A stretch of 64,000 nucleotides of DNA. Origin: Nocardia aobensis NBRC 100429. GTDB lineage: Bacteria > Actinomycetota > Actinomycetes > Mycobacteriales > Mycobacteriaceae. Under the pieces are notes generated by a model that was not told where the DNA came from, ran no database searches, and worked only from the letters and a program-made list of their open reading frames with translations. Location: the NCBI RefSeq assembly GCF_000308375.1, contig NZ_BAFQ01000150.1:1-64000 (forward strand). The letters are read 5' to 3'. Position 1 is the first letter of the stretch; the number at the start of each line of letters is the position of its first letter. Shown piece after piece: positions 50,167-59,451 of this stretch. The translations under genes were made by a program, and so were the position numbers.

Positions 50167-51366
50167 ATGATCGCAGGGACACCCGTACTCGACCTCGATG
50201 ACGTCGCCTCGTTGGAGGCCGCGGATTCCGGGGGAATTTTGCGTTCGGCCGCCTCCGGGGGCGCCCAGGTGCGTGCCACCGCGGCCGCCGTCGCCGAAAA
50301 CGCGCTCAGCCGGCTCGACGGTCTGCGGCCGCGAAGTCTGGTGCTGGTCTCCGGCACCGGACGCGCGGCCCGCGCGGCCACTCTGCTGCAGGCCGCGTTC
50401 GGCGACCGCGCGGGGCTGCCCATCATCAGCGCCACCACGATTCCGCAGTGGGTCGGTTCGCTGGACGTGGTGGTCGTCGCCGGTGACGACTCGGCTGATC
50501 CGCGACTGACCGGCGCCGTCGACCGGGCACTGCGCCGCGGCGCCGAAGTCGTGGTCGCCGCACCCGACGAGGGTCCGATGCGAGCCGCGGCCGCCGGGCG
50601 GGCGGCCATGCTGCCGCCGCGGATCCGGGTGCTCGACCACAACCGGATGCTGCGATTCGTCGCGGTCGGCATCGCGGTGCTGCAGGCGGTCGACCCGATG
50701 CATATCGGACCGCTGGTCCCGAACCTCGACGAACTCGCCGATGTGCTCGATGCCGAGGCACTGCGCGACGGCCCGCACCACGAGGTCTTCCACAACCCCG
50801 CCAAAACCCTCGCCGCGCGGATGCGGGAACGGCGGCTGGTGCTTACGGGCGATTCCCCCGCTGCCGCGGTGGTGGCCGAGCACGGCGCCGAGGTGCTGTT
50901 GCAGACCGCGGGGCAGATCGCGGCCGCCGTCGACCTCACCGAGGCCGTGGCCGCGAACGCACGGCTGATCGAATCCGCGGAGGGGACCGCGCCCGGTTAC
51001 GATCCGCTGTTCCACGACGAGCAGCTGGACGGACCGGCCCCGGTCGATCGGGCCCGCGTGTTCGTGGTGAGCGCCGACGGCGATCAGGTCGCGGCCCGGC
51101 GCCGGCTGGCCGTTTTCGGCGCGGGCGCGGGCATCGTCGACGCCGATCTGGTCAACGTCGACATCGAGCTGATGCGCACCGAGGCGAGTGTGCCGCGCGA
51201 TACCGGTGCGGGCGAACCCCAGGCGCCGGCGGCCGGCCGCGGCAGCGAGCTCGAACAACTGGCGGTGCTGGTGCTGCGGCTGGAAATGGCCGCCGCCTAT
51301 CTGCGTCTGCTCGGCGGCCCCCCAGCCGCGAGCCGTCCCGCCCACTACGACGGGGGCCACTACTAG
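50167..51366 (+). CDS. SIS-domain-like protein of the mannose cluster (Rv3256c-type)
   Basis: 399 residues. VLDLDDVASLEAADSGGILR begins the conserved part. The central domain has an SIS-like sugar-phosphate isomerase fold (SLVLVSGTGRAARAATLLQAAF, WVGSLDVVVVAGDDSADP, a helix, EVVVAAPDEGP). The second half may be another such domain (ERRLVLTGDSPAAAVVAEHGAEVLL). It is conserved between pmmA and manA in mycobacteria (Rv3256c). Possibly a mannose/glucose-phosphate isomerase-like or regulatory protein; activity not established. ATG 50167 was chosen over GTG 50083. It overlaps manA by 1 nt. Confidence 0.85.
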   Translation: MIAGTPVLDLDDVASLEAADSGGILRSAASGGAQVRATAAAVAENALSRLDGLRPRSLVLVSGTGRAARAATLLQAAFGDRAGLPIISATTIPQWVGSLDVVVVAGDDSADPRLTGAVDRALRRGAEVVVAAPDEGPMRAAAAGRAAMLPPRIRVLDHNRMLRFVAVGIAVLQAVDPMHIGPLVPNLDELADVLDAEALRDGPHHEVFHNPAKTLAARMRERRLVLTGDSPAAAVVAEHGAEVLLQTAGQIAAAVDLTEAVAANARLIESAEGTAPGYDPLFHDEQLDGPAPVDRARVFVVSADGDQVAARRRLAVFGAGAGIVDADLVNVDIELMRTEASVPRDTGAGEPQAPAAGRGSELEQLAVLVLRLEMAAAYLRLLGGPPAASRPAHYDGGHY

Positions 51367-52601
51367 TGCACGAACTCGTTGGTGCGTTGCGTTCCTATGC
51401 CTGGGGATCTCGCACCGCACTCGCTCAGCTGTGCGGCCGGGAGGTTCCCTCCCCCCATCCCGAGGCCGAATTGTGGTTCGGCGCCCACCCCGCCGACCCG
51501 GCGAAGGTCCTCACCGACGGCACCGGCCGTTCGCTGCTGGAACTGCTGGAGGCCGAGCCGAACCGGGAGTTGGGCGCGGTCGCCTCGGCGTTCGGCGGCC
51601 GCCTGCCGTTCCTGCTGAAGATCCTGGCGGCCGAGGAACCGCTGTCGCTGCAGGCGCATCCCAGCGCCGATCAGGCCCGCTACGGATTCGAACGGGAGAA
51701 CCACACGCGGGTGCCGCTGGATTCGCCCATGCGCAACTACCGCGACGACTCCCACAAGCCCGAGCTGGTGGTGGCACTCGATCGCTTCGAGGCGCTGGCC
51801 GGTTTCCGCGATCCGCTGCGCACCGTCGACCTGCTGAACTCGCTGGCCGTGCCGGAGCTGGTGCAGTACACCGAACTGCTTGCCGCCCAGCCGGATTCGG
51901 GTGGCCTGCGCACCCTGTTCACCACCTGGATCACCCTGCCGCAGGCTATGCTGGCCACCCTGCTGCCGAAGGTCCTCGACGGATGTGTGCGCTACCTCAA
52001 ACAGGTCGACCCGCTCGAATACCCCAGGCAGGCCAAGGAATTCGCGGCCGAAGCGCGCACCACCCTGGAGCTGGCCGAGGCGTATCCCGGTGATGCCGGG
52101 GTGCTGGCGGCTCTGCTGCTGAACCGGTTGACGCTGGAACCCGGACAGGGCCTGTTCCTGGCCGCCGGCAGCCTGCACGCCTATCTGCGCGGCATGGGCG
52201 TCGAGATCATGGCCAATTCGGACAATGTGCTGCGCGGCGGGCTCACTCCCAAGCACGTCGACGTGCCCGAGCTGCTGCGGGTGCTGGATTTCGAACCGCT
52301 GCGCACGCCGATCATCGAACCCGAACCGGTCGATGAGAACTCGTTCCGGTACCCCACGCCCGCCCCGGAATTCGCCTTGCGACGCTTCGAATTGACCGAG
52401 GACGCCGCCGCGGTCGACATTCCGCGGGTCGGCCCCGGCATCATGCTGGTGACGGCCGGCACCGTGGCGCTGTCGCAGGCCGGGAACGAATTGCCGATCG
52501 CCGCCGGCAGCGCCGCGTGGATCTCGGCCACCGATACCGATATCCGGGCGCGAGCTCTCGGCGGCCCCGCGCAGCTGTTCTGCGCGTGTGTGGGCGAGTG
52601 A
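51366..52601 (+). CDS. manA: Mannose-6-phosphate isomerase, class I (ManA)
   Basis: 411 residues. The zinc-binding pattern of type I PMI is visible: LSLQAHPSADQA (Gln and His ligands), NYRDDSHKPELVVAL (Glu ligand) and GSLHAYLRGMGVEIMANSDNVLRGGLTPKHVDV (His ligand and the signature for the catalytic Arg). It converts fructose-6-P to mannose-6-P, the entry to mannose metabolism. The GTG start shares one base with the preceding stop codon (TAGTG). A terminator follows, so it ends the pmmA cluster. Confidence 0.96.
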   Translation: MHELVGALRSYAWGSRTALAQLCGREVPSPHPEAELWFGAHPADPAKVLTDGTGRSLLELLEAEPNRELGAVASAFGGRLPFLLKILAAEEPLSLQAHPSADQARYGFERENHTRVPLDSPMRNYRDDSHKPELVVALDRFEALAGFRDPLRTVDLLNSLAVPELVQYTELLAAQPDSGGLRTLFTTWITLPQAMLATLLPKVLDGCVRYLKQVDPLEYPRQAKEFAAEARTTLELAEAYPGDAGVLAALLLNRLTLEPGQGLFLAAGSLHAYLRGMGVEIMANSDNVLRGGLTPKHVDVPELLRVLDFEPLRTPIIEPEPVDENSFRYPTPAPEFALRRFELTEDAAAVDIPRVGPGIMLVTAGTVALSQAGNELPIAAGSAAWISATDTDIRARALGGPAQLFCACVGE

Positions 52602-52605
52602 GCGC

Positions 52606-52625
52606 GCGGCCGGTTCGGCCGCTTT
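52606..52625 (+). terminator. Rho-independent terminator after manA
   Basis: GCGGCCG-GTT-CGGCCGC with TTT following, 4 bp after the manA stop. Closes the DUF3499-pmmA-SIS-manA unit. Confidence 0.8.
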
Positions 52626-52693
52626 AGTAGATTGATCGAACAAATCGGACATCTACCGGCGTGCGCCGGGGACGAAAGGACCGGGGCTGCACC

Positions 52694-53614
52694 ATGTCTG
52701 CTGGTGGCGGGAAGAAGGCGATCTTCGCGGCGTTGAGCGCGAATGCCGGTATCGCGGTGGCGAAATTCGTCGGCGCCGCGATCACCGGTTCCGGATCGAT
52801 GCTGGCCGAGGCCGTGCACTCGGTGGCCGACACCGGTAATCAGGGATTGCTGTTGCTCGGGCAGAAACGTGCCGAGCAGGAAGCCGACGATCTGCATCCG
52901 TTCGGCTACGGACGCAACCGCTACTTCTACTCGTTCGTCGTGGCGCTGGTGCTGTTCTCCCTCGGCTCGATGTACGCGATCTACGAAGGTGTGCACAAGA
53001 TCCAGCATCCGGAGGAATTGACCTCCCCCCTGGTGGCGATCGTGATCCTGGCCATCGCGGCGGCGCTCGAGGGCTACAGCTTCATGACCGCGATGCGGGA
53101 ATCCGCACCGCTGCGCGAGGGTGCGAGTTGGTGGCGGTTCATCCGCAACTCGCGCAGCCCGGAACTGCCCGTGGTGCTGCTCGAGGACACCGGCGCGCTC
53201 ATCGGTCTGCTGATCGCACTGGCCGCGGTGGTTCTGACGGTGGTGACCGACAACGCCATCTGGGACGGCATCGGCACCCTCGGCATCGGCCTGCTGCTCG
53301 GTGTCATCGCGGTCGTGCTGATCGTGGAGATGAAGAGCCTGCTGATCGGTGAGGGCGCGACCCCCGCACAGGACGCGGCGATCCGCGCGAAGCTGGTCGA
53401 CGGGGAGCGCATCGACCGGGTCATCCACCTGCGCACCGAATACCTCGGCCCGGAGGAGATGCTCGTGGCGGCGAAGGTGTCGATCGTGCCCGGACTGGAG
53501 ATCGCCGATATCGCCGCCGCGATCGACGACGCCGAAGCCCGGGTGCGGGCGGCCGTCCCCGCCGCCCGGGTCATGTACATCGAGCCTGATCTGTACCGCA
53601 CCCAGCCGGTGTAG
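52694..53614 (+). CDS. Cation diffusion facilitator family transporter
   Basis: 306 residues. Six hydrophobic segments. TM2 has the metal site AEAVHSVADTGNQ (HxxxD), then HPFGYGRNRYFYSF in the loop, and TM5 has VVLLEDTGALIGLL (acidic site). The cytoplasmic C-terminal ferredoxin-like domain is RVIHLRTEYLGPEEMLVAAKV to DDAEARVRAAV. It exports a divalent metal (Zn, Mn or Fe) for protons. ATG 52694. It sits after the manA terminator, with no metal regulator nearby. Confidence 0.93.
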   Translation: MSAGGGKKAIFAALSANAGIAVAKFVGAAITGSGSMLAEAVHSVADTGNQGLLLLGQKRAEQEADDLHPFGYGRNRYFYSFVVALVLFSLGSMYAIYEGVHKIQHPEELTSPLVAIVILAIAAALEGYSFMTAMRESAPLREGASWWRFIRNSRSPELPVVLLEDTGALIGLLIALAAVVLTVVTDNAIWDGIGTLGIGLLLGVIAVVLIVEMKSLLIGEGATPAQDAAIRAKLVDGERIDRVIHLRTEYLGPEEMLVAAKVSIVPGLEIADIAAAIDDAEARVRAAVPAARVMYIEPDLYRTQPV

Positions 53615-53697
53615 ACCCGCGGCGGCGGTTCGGGCGGCGGATGCCCGAGCACCGAGGATCACTGCTCCGGTCCGATGGCGGCGCGCGGGGTTCCGGT

Positions 53698-55149
53698 TCA
53701 TGACGACGCGCCGAGCAGGACGGCCGGGTCGATGCGGATGCCGAACTGCTCTCGCAGCGCACGAGTCGCGGCGTGCATGCCGCACATGCCGTGCACGCCG
53801 GGACCCGGCGGGGTCGCGGCGGAGCACAGGTACACACCGGGAAGCGGGGTGGCATAAGGGTTCCAGCGCGGCGTCGGGCGGAAGATCGTCTGCGCCAGGG
53901 TCATCGCGCCGGCCGCGATATCGCCGCCGACGTAGTTGGCGTTGTGCGCGGGCATGTGTGCTGCCGGACGCACATGGGTGGCCTGGATCAGATCACGGAA
54001 GCCGGGGGCGAAGCGTTCGAGTTGCGCGACGACGTCGGGACTCACGTCGCGGCCGGATCCGTTGGGTACGTGGGCATAGGCGTAGAGCGTGTGGTTGCCG
54101 CCGGGAGCCCGGGACGAATCGACCACGCCCGGCTGGATCACCAGAACGTACGGCCGCTCGGCGTGCCGGCCCGACGCGACGAGACGTTCGACGGCCATTG
54201 CCTCGGCTCGCGTGCCGACGACATGTACGGTTCCCGCGGCCGCCAGCTCCGTCGCCTGCCACGGCACCGGGCCCGACAGAGCGAAATCCACCTTGCATGC
54301 GGCGCCGCCGAACCGGTAGCGCTGCAACCGGTTTCGATATGCCGTGGGCACTCGCGCGATCCGCAGCAGTTCCGTGGGCGCGGTGTCGAGCAGAACCGTT
54401 CGCACACCGGCGAATTCGTCCAGTGAATCGACGCGGTGCCCGGTGTGGACTTGCCCGCCGTGGCGTTCCAGATCGGCGATCAGCGCATCGACGATGGCCT
54501 GTGAGCCGCCGCGCGGAATCGGCCAGCCACCCACATGGCCGAGGGTGCCCAGCAGCAACGCCACACCGGCCGCCGAGAACTGCCGCGGCGGCATGATGGC
54601 GTGCGCGCTCACCCCGGTGAACAGCGCCGCCGCACGTTCCTCGCGAAAACGCAGGTCCCACAGCGGAGATGCCTGCTCGAGCAGTCGGCGGCCGAAGCGC
54701 AGCGCGGACAGCGGATCACGAGGAATACGGCGCAGGTCCGACATCCCCAGCTCCACCACCGCCTCCCACTCCCGCACCAGCGGGGCGAACAGGCGCCGCC
54801 ACGTCGCACCGTCGCGGCCCAGCCCCTCGGCCGTCCGGTCCAGATCCCGCCAGGCCGACGCGGCCACCCCGCCGTCGAGCGGATGTCCGTAGGAGATCGC
54901 GGGAGTCGCCAATTCGACGCCGTGCGCACCGAGATCGAAGGTGCGGAAGAACGAGGATGCCAGCGCCATCGGATGCGCGCCCGCGCACACGTCGTGGTGA
55001 TATCCGGGCAGGGTGAGCTCCGCGGTACGGCAGCCGCCACCGGCACGATCCGCGGCTTCGAACACCTCCACCTCGAGCCCCGCGCGGGCCAGTAGCACCG
55101 CCGCGGCCAGACCGTTGGGCCCGGAGCCGACCACCACCGCATCCGCCAT
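53698..55149 (-). CDS. Phytoene desaturase-like FAD-dependent oxidoreductase
   Basis: 483 residues. Rossmann FAD loop AVVVGSGPNGLAAAVLLARAGLEVEVFEA, followed by DRAGGGCRT. The C-terminal FAD signature lies around PLPGVYLCSAATPPGPGVHGMCG. This belongs to the CrtI/NAD(P)-FAD oxidoreductase group also present in mycobacteria. The substrate is unknown; no carotenoid genes are near, so it is not called a phytoene desaturase. ATG 55149 is close to the FAD loop. Convergent with the CDF gene, with an 83-bp gap. Confidence 0.9.
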   Translation of the reverse strand: MADAVVVGSGPNGLAAAVLLARAGLEVEVFEAADRAGGGCRTAELTLPGYHHDVCAGAHPMALASSFFRTFDLGAHGVELATPAISYGHPLDGGVAASAWRDLDRTAEGLGRDGATWRRLFAPLVREWEAVVELGMSDLRRIPRDPLSALRFGRRLLEQASPLWDLRFREERAAALFTGVSAHAIMPPRQFSAAGVALLLGTLGHVGGWPIPRGGSQAIVDALIADLERHGGQVHTGHRVDSLDEFAGVRTVLLDTAPTELLRIARVPTAYRNRLQRYRFGGAACKVDFALSGPVPWQATELAAAGTVHVVGTRAEAMAVERLVASGRHAERPYVLVIQPGVVDSSRAPGGNHTLYAYAHVPNGSGRDVSPDVVAQLERFAPGFRDLIQATHVRPAAHMPAHNANYVGGDIAAGAMTLAQTIFRPTPRWNPYATPLPGVYLCSAATPPGPGVHGMCGMHAATRALREQFGIRIDPAVLLGASS

Positions 55150-55190
55150 GATCACCACTGTAGGGTCCGAAAACCAAGGGACTCAGGGCA

Positions 55191-55763
55191 TCAACTCCGG
55201 GTGGCCCAGCGGATGAGCACGTCCATGCGCTGTTCCCACAGGTCCGGGCGGAGGCGATGACTGCGGTCCAGCGCCGCCATCCCGTGCAACGTGCTCCAGA
55301 ACACCTCGGTGTAGGCCCCGGTGTCGGCTTCGGGGACCCGCGGCCGGAACAGCCGCTCGAGCTCCTCGAAGCAGTCGCGCAGGGTCTGGGGTGCGTCGGG
55401 ACCGAAGGGCAGTTCGGTGTCGAGGACGAACATGGCGTCGTAGAGGGCGGCGTTGTCGGCCGCGAATTTCAGATAGGCCCGGGCGACCGCCTCCATCGCG
55501 GCATCGGGGCCGTCGGCCTGCTCGTGGGCGGCGCGGAGCACATCCCGCAACTGACCGATCCCCTCCTCGGCCACGGCCGAGACGATGGCCCGCTTTCCCG
55601 AGAAGTGACTGTAGAGCACGGGCTGGCTGTATTCGATGCGCTCGGCGAGCCGGCGCACCGTCACCGCATCCCAGCCGTCGGATTCGGCCAGTTCACGCGC
55701 ACTGTCGATGATCGCCTGCCGGCGCTGGGCACGTTCGCGTTCCTTGCGTTCCTGAACCGTCAT
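55191..55763 (-). CDS. TetR family transcriptional regulator
   Basis: 190 residues. The HTH spans residues ~16-62 (QAIIDSARELAESDGWDAVTV, RRLAERIEYSQPVLYSHFSGK). The C-terminal ligand domain is all helical with Trp-rich ends (VFWSTLHGMAALDRSHRL), the TetR_C type with a conserved W-HG. It is divergent from a DUF4267 membrane-protein gene. The 88-bp gap has two copies of a 13-bp palindrome, one just before each gene, so it is likely autoregulated and represses that neighbour. Confidence 0.93.
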   Translation of the reverse strand: MTVQERKERERAQRRQAIIDSARELAESDGWDAVTVRRLAERIEYSQPVLYSHFSGKRAIVSAVAEEGIGQLRDVLRAAHEQADGPDAAMEAVARAYLKFAADNAALYDAMFVLDTELPFGPDAPQTLRDCFEELERLFRPRVPEADTGAYTEVFWSTLHGMAALDRSHRLRPDLWEQRMDVLIRWATRS

Positions 55764-55772
55764 ACCGAAATT

Positions 55773-55835
55773 CTAGCAACGCTAGACAAGTTAGCGATTG
55801 CCGCTTACGCTTATCCCATCGGTTAGCAACGCTAG
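55773..55835. promoter_or_regulatory. Two TetR operators between tetR and the DUF4267 gene
   Basis: CTAGCAACGCTAG at 55773-55785 (perfect arms CTAGC/GCTAG) and TTAGCAACGCTAG at 55823-55835, 50 bp apart. One lies 10 bp above the tetR ATG, the other 17 bp above the divergent ATG. A further TTAGC half-site is at 55791. Confidence 0.8.
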
Positions 55836-55851
55836 ATTTTGGAGCAAGACA

Positions 55852-56292
55852 ATGACGCGTCCCCGCCTCGCCACCGCCCTCGTCCTGATCGGCGTCGCCT
55901 TCATCCTGTACATCGGCCTCGGCTACGTCCTCACACCGAATTCCATGGCACCCGGCTTCGGGCTTCCGGCCTGGCCGCAGGGAGAGTCGGCCGCCTTCAT
56001 GACACTGAAGGGGGTCCGCGATATCAGCTCCGGCGCGGTGCTCCTGGCGCTGCTGCTGACACGGCAGCGTTTCGCGCTCGGCATCGCGATGCTCGCCACC
56101 GCGGTGACCCCGATCGGCGACATGCTCACGGTGCTGAACAATCACGGCTCGGTGACCACCGCACTGAGTGTGCACGGTCTGACCGCCGCCCTGGTCGCCG
56201 CGACCGGCGTGCTGCTCATCCGCGAGCGTTCGGCGGCGGGGTCGTCCCGTAACGCCGTCGCGGTGGTGCCGGCCACAGCCGTCCCGCAGTAG
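55852..56292 (+). CDS. DUF4267 small membrane protein
   Basis: 146 residues with four hydrophobic helices: LVLIGVAFILYIGLGYVL, the ISSGAVLLALLLT segment, FALGIAMLATAVTPIGDML and HGLTAALVAATGVLLI. Matches the DUF4267 family of small integral membrane proteins often found beside TetR regulators. Function unknown. ATG 55852 lies 17 bp after the second operator, so it is tightly controlled by the divergent TetR. The tail is hydrophilic. Confidence 0.88.
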   Translation: MTRPRLATALVLIGVAFILYIGLGYVLTPNSMAPGFGLPAWPQGESAAFMTLKGVRDISSGAVLLALLLTRQRFALGIAMLATAVTPIGDMLTVLNNHGSVTTALSVHGLTAALVAATGVLLIRERSAAGSSRNAVAVVPATAVPQ

Positions 56293-56335
56293 TCAGCGGT
56301 ACGAGTGTTCGACATCCTTCCGGCAGCTACGACGA

Positions 56336-56363
56336 GGCCGCCCGTGCGAGTGCACGGGCGGCC
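56336..56363. terminator. Hairpin terminator between the DUF4267 gene and manC
   Basis: GGCCGCCCGTGC (56336-56347) and GCACGGGCGGCC (56352-56363) are perfect 12-bp arms with a GAGT loop, TT following. It can terminate both convergent transcripts. Confidence 0.85.
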
Positions 56364-56409
56364 TTGTCGATTCACAGCACAGGTCGCCTCACAGCACAGG
56401 TCGCCGGAA

Positions 56410-57513
56410 CTAGACGTCGGTGGAGAAGCGGATCCCGCCGTCGGGCAGATCCACGCCCGGCCAGATGCGGGCGCCGCGCAGCAGCTCACAGCGGGCGCCG
56501 ACGCTGGCGCCGTCACCGATCACCGCATCGCGGACCAGCGCCCGCGGCCCGATGCGCGCACCGAATCCGATGATCGAGCGCTCCACGGTGGCCCCGGCCT
56601 CGACCCGGGCGCCGTCGAACAGCACCGCACCGTCGAGTCGCGCACCAGCGCCGACCTCGGCGCCGCGCCCCACGACCGTGCCGCCGATCAGCAGCGCACC
56701 CGGCGCGACACCGGCACCGGGGTGGACCAGCGATTCCCCGCGCTGACCCGGCAGCGCCGGCGAGGGCGCGATCCCGCGCACCAGATCGGCGGACCCGCGC
56801 ACGAAGTCCTCCGGCGTCCCCATATCCCGCCAGTACGAGGCGTCGACATGGCCCTGGATGTGGGCGCCCTCGGCCAGCAGCGACGGGAACACCTCGCGTT
56901 CGACCGATACCGGGCGGCCGCTCGGGATCTTCTCGATGTACTCGCGACGGAAGACGTAGCAGCCGGCGTTGATCTGGTCGGTCGGCGGATCCTGGGTCTT
57001 CTCCAGGAAGGCGGTGACCCGGCCGGTCTCGTCGGTGGGCACGCATCCGAAGGCGCGCGGATCACCGACGCGGACCAGATGCAGGGTCACATCGGCGCGG
57101 GTCGAGGCGTGCGTGTCGAGCACGGCTCCCAGATCGGCGCCGCCGAGGACGTCACCGTTGAAGACCATCACGTTGTCGGCGCGCAGCTTCGGCAGCACGT
57201 TGCGGATACCGCCGCCGGTCCCCAGCGGTTCGGTCTCGGTGACGTATTCGAGGTCGAGGCCTAGTTCGGCGCCGTCGCCGAAATGTTCCTCGAAGACCTC
57301 CGCCTTGAACGACGTGCCCAGCACCACATGGGTGATCCCGGCATCGGCGATCCGGGCCAGCAGGTGGTGCAGGAACGGCAGACCGGCGACCGGCAGCATC
57401 GGTTTCGGCGCCGAGAGCGTCAGCGGGCGCAGCCGCGTGCCCTGGCCACCGACGAGGATCACGGCGTCGGTTGCGGTGTCCACGCCCGCGCTCCCTCCCG
57501 AATTGTCCGGCAT
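56410..57513 (-). CDS. manC: Mannose-1-phosphate guanylyltransferase-type sugar nucleotidyltransferase
   Basis: 367 residues. The nucleotidyltransferase domain has GGQGTRLRPLTLSAPKPMLPVAG (NTP loop and Lys), NVMVFNGDVLGG with the metal Asp, and INAGCYVFRREYIEKIP. The C-terminal left-handed beta-helix has hexapeptide repeats (LLIGGTVVGRGAEVGAGARL and onward). This is the GDP-mannose pyrophosphorylase called ManB/ManC (Rv3264c) in mycobacteria. A glucose-1-P thymidylyl or uridylyl activity is less likely. It is the third gene of rmlD-wbbL-manC, closing the route from pmmA and manA to GDP-mannose. Confidence 0.92.
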   Translation of the reverse strand: MPDNSGGSAGVDTATDAVILVGGQGTRLRPLTLSAPKPMLPVAGLPFLHHLLARIADAGITHVVLGTSFKAEVFEEHFGDGAELGLDLEYVTETEPLGTGGGIRNVLPKLRADNVMVFNGDVLGGADLGAVLDTHASTRADVTLHLVRVGDPRAFGCVPTDETGRVTAFLEKTQDPPTDQINAGCYVFRREYIEKIPSGRPVSVEREVFPSLLAEGAHIQGHVDASYWRDMGTPEDFVRGSADLVRGIAPSPALPGQRGESLVHPGAGVAPGALLIGGTVVGRGAEVGAGARLDGAVLFDGARVEAGATVERSIIGFGARIGPRALVRDAVIGDGASVGARCELLRGARIWPGVDLPDGGIRFSTDV

Positions 57514-57546
57514 CAGTCTTCCCCTTTTTCAGGTTCGGTCCACGCG

Positions 57547-58458
57547 TTATCGCTGCGCTTCGCGGTCGCGCTCGCGCAGCGCAGATCGAACCGCAAGTTT
57601 GCAGCGAATCGCAAGTCCGGCCCGCAACGCCCATCGCAGCGGGGCCTGCCACCAGTGCGGATGGCGGTCGGCCTGGAAACGATAGGCGGAGGCGTGATGG
57701 GCGGGCAACATGGTCTCCGGATGCCGCCCGGCCGCGTGGCCTTTGGCATGGGTGACCTCGGCGGTCGGCACGAAGACGTTGTGCCAGCCGGCCTTGCCCA
57801 TCCGGTCGCCGAAGTCGACATCCTCCATGTACATGAAGTACCGCGAGTCGAAGCCGTCGATGCTGTCGAACGCGTCGCGCCGGACCAGCAGGCACGACCC
57901 CGACAGCCAGCCGACGGTGCGCTCGGCGATCTCCTCGTTCTCCTGCCGGTACCGCCGGGTCCAGGGGTTACCCGGCCAGATCGTGCCGAGAATCGCGTGG
58001 CCGGCGCCGTCGAGCAGGCCGGGCACCCGGCGCGCGGAGGGATAGATACTGCCGTCCGGCTCGTGGATCAGCGGCCCCAGCGCACCCGCGCGCGGCCAGC
58101 GCCGGGCGGCGGCCAGCAGGTGATCGATGGAATCGGTGCCCCAGCGCACGTCCGGATTGGCGATGATCACGTATTCGATATCGGGATCGAGTTCGGCGAC
58201 CGCCCGGTTCACCGCGCCGCCGTAGCCGATGTTGCCACCGGTGCGCAGCAGCGTGACGTGTTCGTCGGACTCCGCGGCCAGCTCGGGAGCGCCGTCGGTC
58301 GAGCCGTTGTCGGCGAGGATCACCTGCGGTTTCTCCGCGGTGGCGGTCGCGAGTGTGCTGATGAAGTGGTCGAGATGCTCGCCCGGCGAATAGGTTACGG
58401 TGACCACCGCCAGCTGAGGGGTACGGTCCGCGGAAGGGGCTGAATCCGAAGCGCTCAC
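57547..58458 (-). CDS. wbbL: Rhamnosyltransferase WbbL (arabinogalactan linker)
   Basis: 303 residues. GT-A fold of family GT2: AVVTVTYSPGEHLDHFI, VILADNGSTDGAPEL, YVIIANPDVRWG (metal-binding DxD-like), GWLSGSCLLVRRDAFDSI and FMYMEDVDFGDRMGKAGW. Matches WbbL, which adds rhamnose from dTDP-Rha to decaprenyl-PP-GlcNAc to form the linker that ties arabinogalactan to peptidoglycan. Start GTG 58458 (longer readings lie in the 129-bp gap after rmlD). Flanked by rmlD (dTDP-rhamnose) and manC, exactly the mycobacterial order. Confidence 0.95.
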   Translation of the reverse strand: MSASDSAPSADRTPQLAVVTVTYSPGEHLDHFISTLATATAEKPQVILADNGSTDGAPELAAESDEHVTLLRTGGNIGYGGAVNRAVAELDPDIEYVIIANPDVRWGTDSIDHLLAAARRWPRAGALGPLIHEPDGSIYPSARRVPGLLDGAGHAILGTIWPGNPWTRRYRQENEEIAERTVGWLSGSCLLVRRDAFDSIDGFDSRYFMYMEDVDFGDRMGKAGWHNVFVPTAEVTHAKGHAAGRHPETMLPAHHASAYRFQADRHPHWWQAPLRWALRAGLAIRCKLAVRSALRERDREAQR

Positions 58459-58587
58459 GGAAGGCCAGCCTAATGGGTGAGAGGCCGGAGTAGGCACCCG
58501 AGCACAACCACCCACAGGGCCTTATCAGTCTGACCGCCGGCGTCGCGGCTCACGGGCGCCGGTTCAGGCGGCGGCGAGCAGCGCCGA

Positions 58588-59451
58588 TCACGGTTGCGTC
58601 CGATCCGACAGGCGAGCCAGCGCATCGGCCAGCGCCGCCCGCCACTCCCGAAGCGGCGTGAGACCGGCCTGCGCCCAGGCTCGATTCGACAGCACCGAAT
58701 ATGCCGGGCGCCGCGCGGGACTCGGGAAGTCGGCGGTACCGCAGGGCCGCACCCGCTCGGGATCGGCCCCGAGTTCGGCGAACACCGCCCGCGCCAGCCC
58801 GAAGCGACTGACCGCGCCCGCATTACTCACGTGCAGTACACCCGGAATCGGCTGCCGCGCAACGAGTTCCAGCAGGGCCTGCGCCAGATCGGGTGCGTAG
58901 GTGGGCGATCCGACCTGGTCGTCGACGACCGATATCGTCTCGCGTTCGGCCTCGAGCCGTCGCATCGTCGCGACGAAGTCGCCGCGGTCGCCGGTGTACA
59001 CCCACGCCGTGCGCACGATCGTGGCCTGCGGATATTCGCCGAGCACGGCCTGCTCACCGGCCAGTTTGGTACGGCCGTACACACTTGCCGGGCCGGTCGG
59101 ATCGTCCGGCTCGTACGGATCCGACGCGGTGCCGTCGAAGACGTAGTCGGTGGAGATGTGGATCAGGCGCGCGCCGGCCACGCGGCAGGCGGCCGCGAGT
59201 ACCGCGGGCCCGGTGACATTGCCCGCGTACGCCGCGTCGTGCTCGGACTCGGCGGCGTCGACGGCGGTGTAGGCGGCACAGTTGAGCACCACATCGCCCG
59301 GGCGAACGACGGCGCGCACGGCTTCGGCGTCGGTGATGTCGAGATCGGCACGGCCCAGGGCGAGGGCCGCGGGCGCCGCCGTGCGCAGCGCCCGGCCGAG
59401 CTGTCCGCCGGCGCCGGTGATCACGAGCCGGGACTGGGAATCGGGACTCAT
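58588..59451 (-). CDS. rmlD: dTDP-4-dehydrorhamnose reductase RmlD
   Basis: 287 residues. SDR fold: LVITGAGGQLGRALRTA (NAD(P) loop), VVLNCAAYTAVDAAE, STDYVFDGTASDPYEPDD, and the catalytic YxxxK as YGRTKLAGEQAV. It catalyses the last step of dTDP-L-rhamnose synthesis, making the substrate of WbbL. ATG 59451 was chosen; ATG 59472 adds seven residues. It heads the rmlD-wbbL-manC run and is divergent from the Lcp1-type gene, sharing a ~165-bp control region. Confidence 0.96.
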   Translation of the reverse strand: MSPDSQSRLVITGAGGQLGRALRTAAPAALALGRADLDITDAEAVRAVVRPGDVVLNCAAYTAVDAAESEHDAAYAGNVTGPAVLAAACRVAGARLIHISTDYVFDGTASDPYEPDDPTGPASVYGRTKLAGEQAVLGEYPQATIVRTAWVYTGDRGDFVATMRRLEAERETISVVDDQVGSPTYAPDLAQALLELVARQPIPGVLHVSNAGAVSRFGLARAVFAELGADPERVRPCGTADFPSPARRPAYSVLSNRAWAQAGLTPLREWRAALADALARLSDRTQP

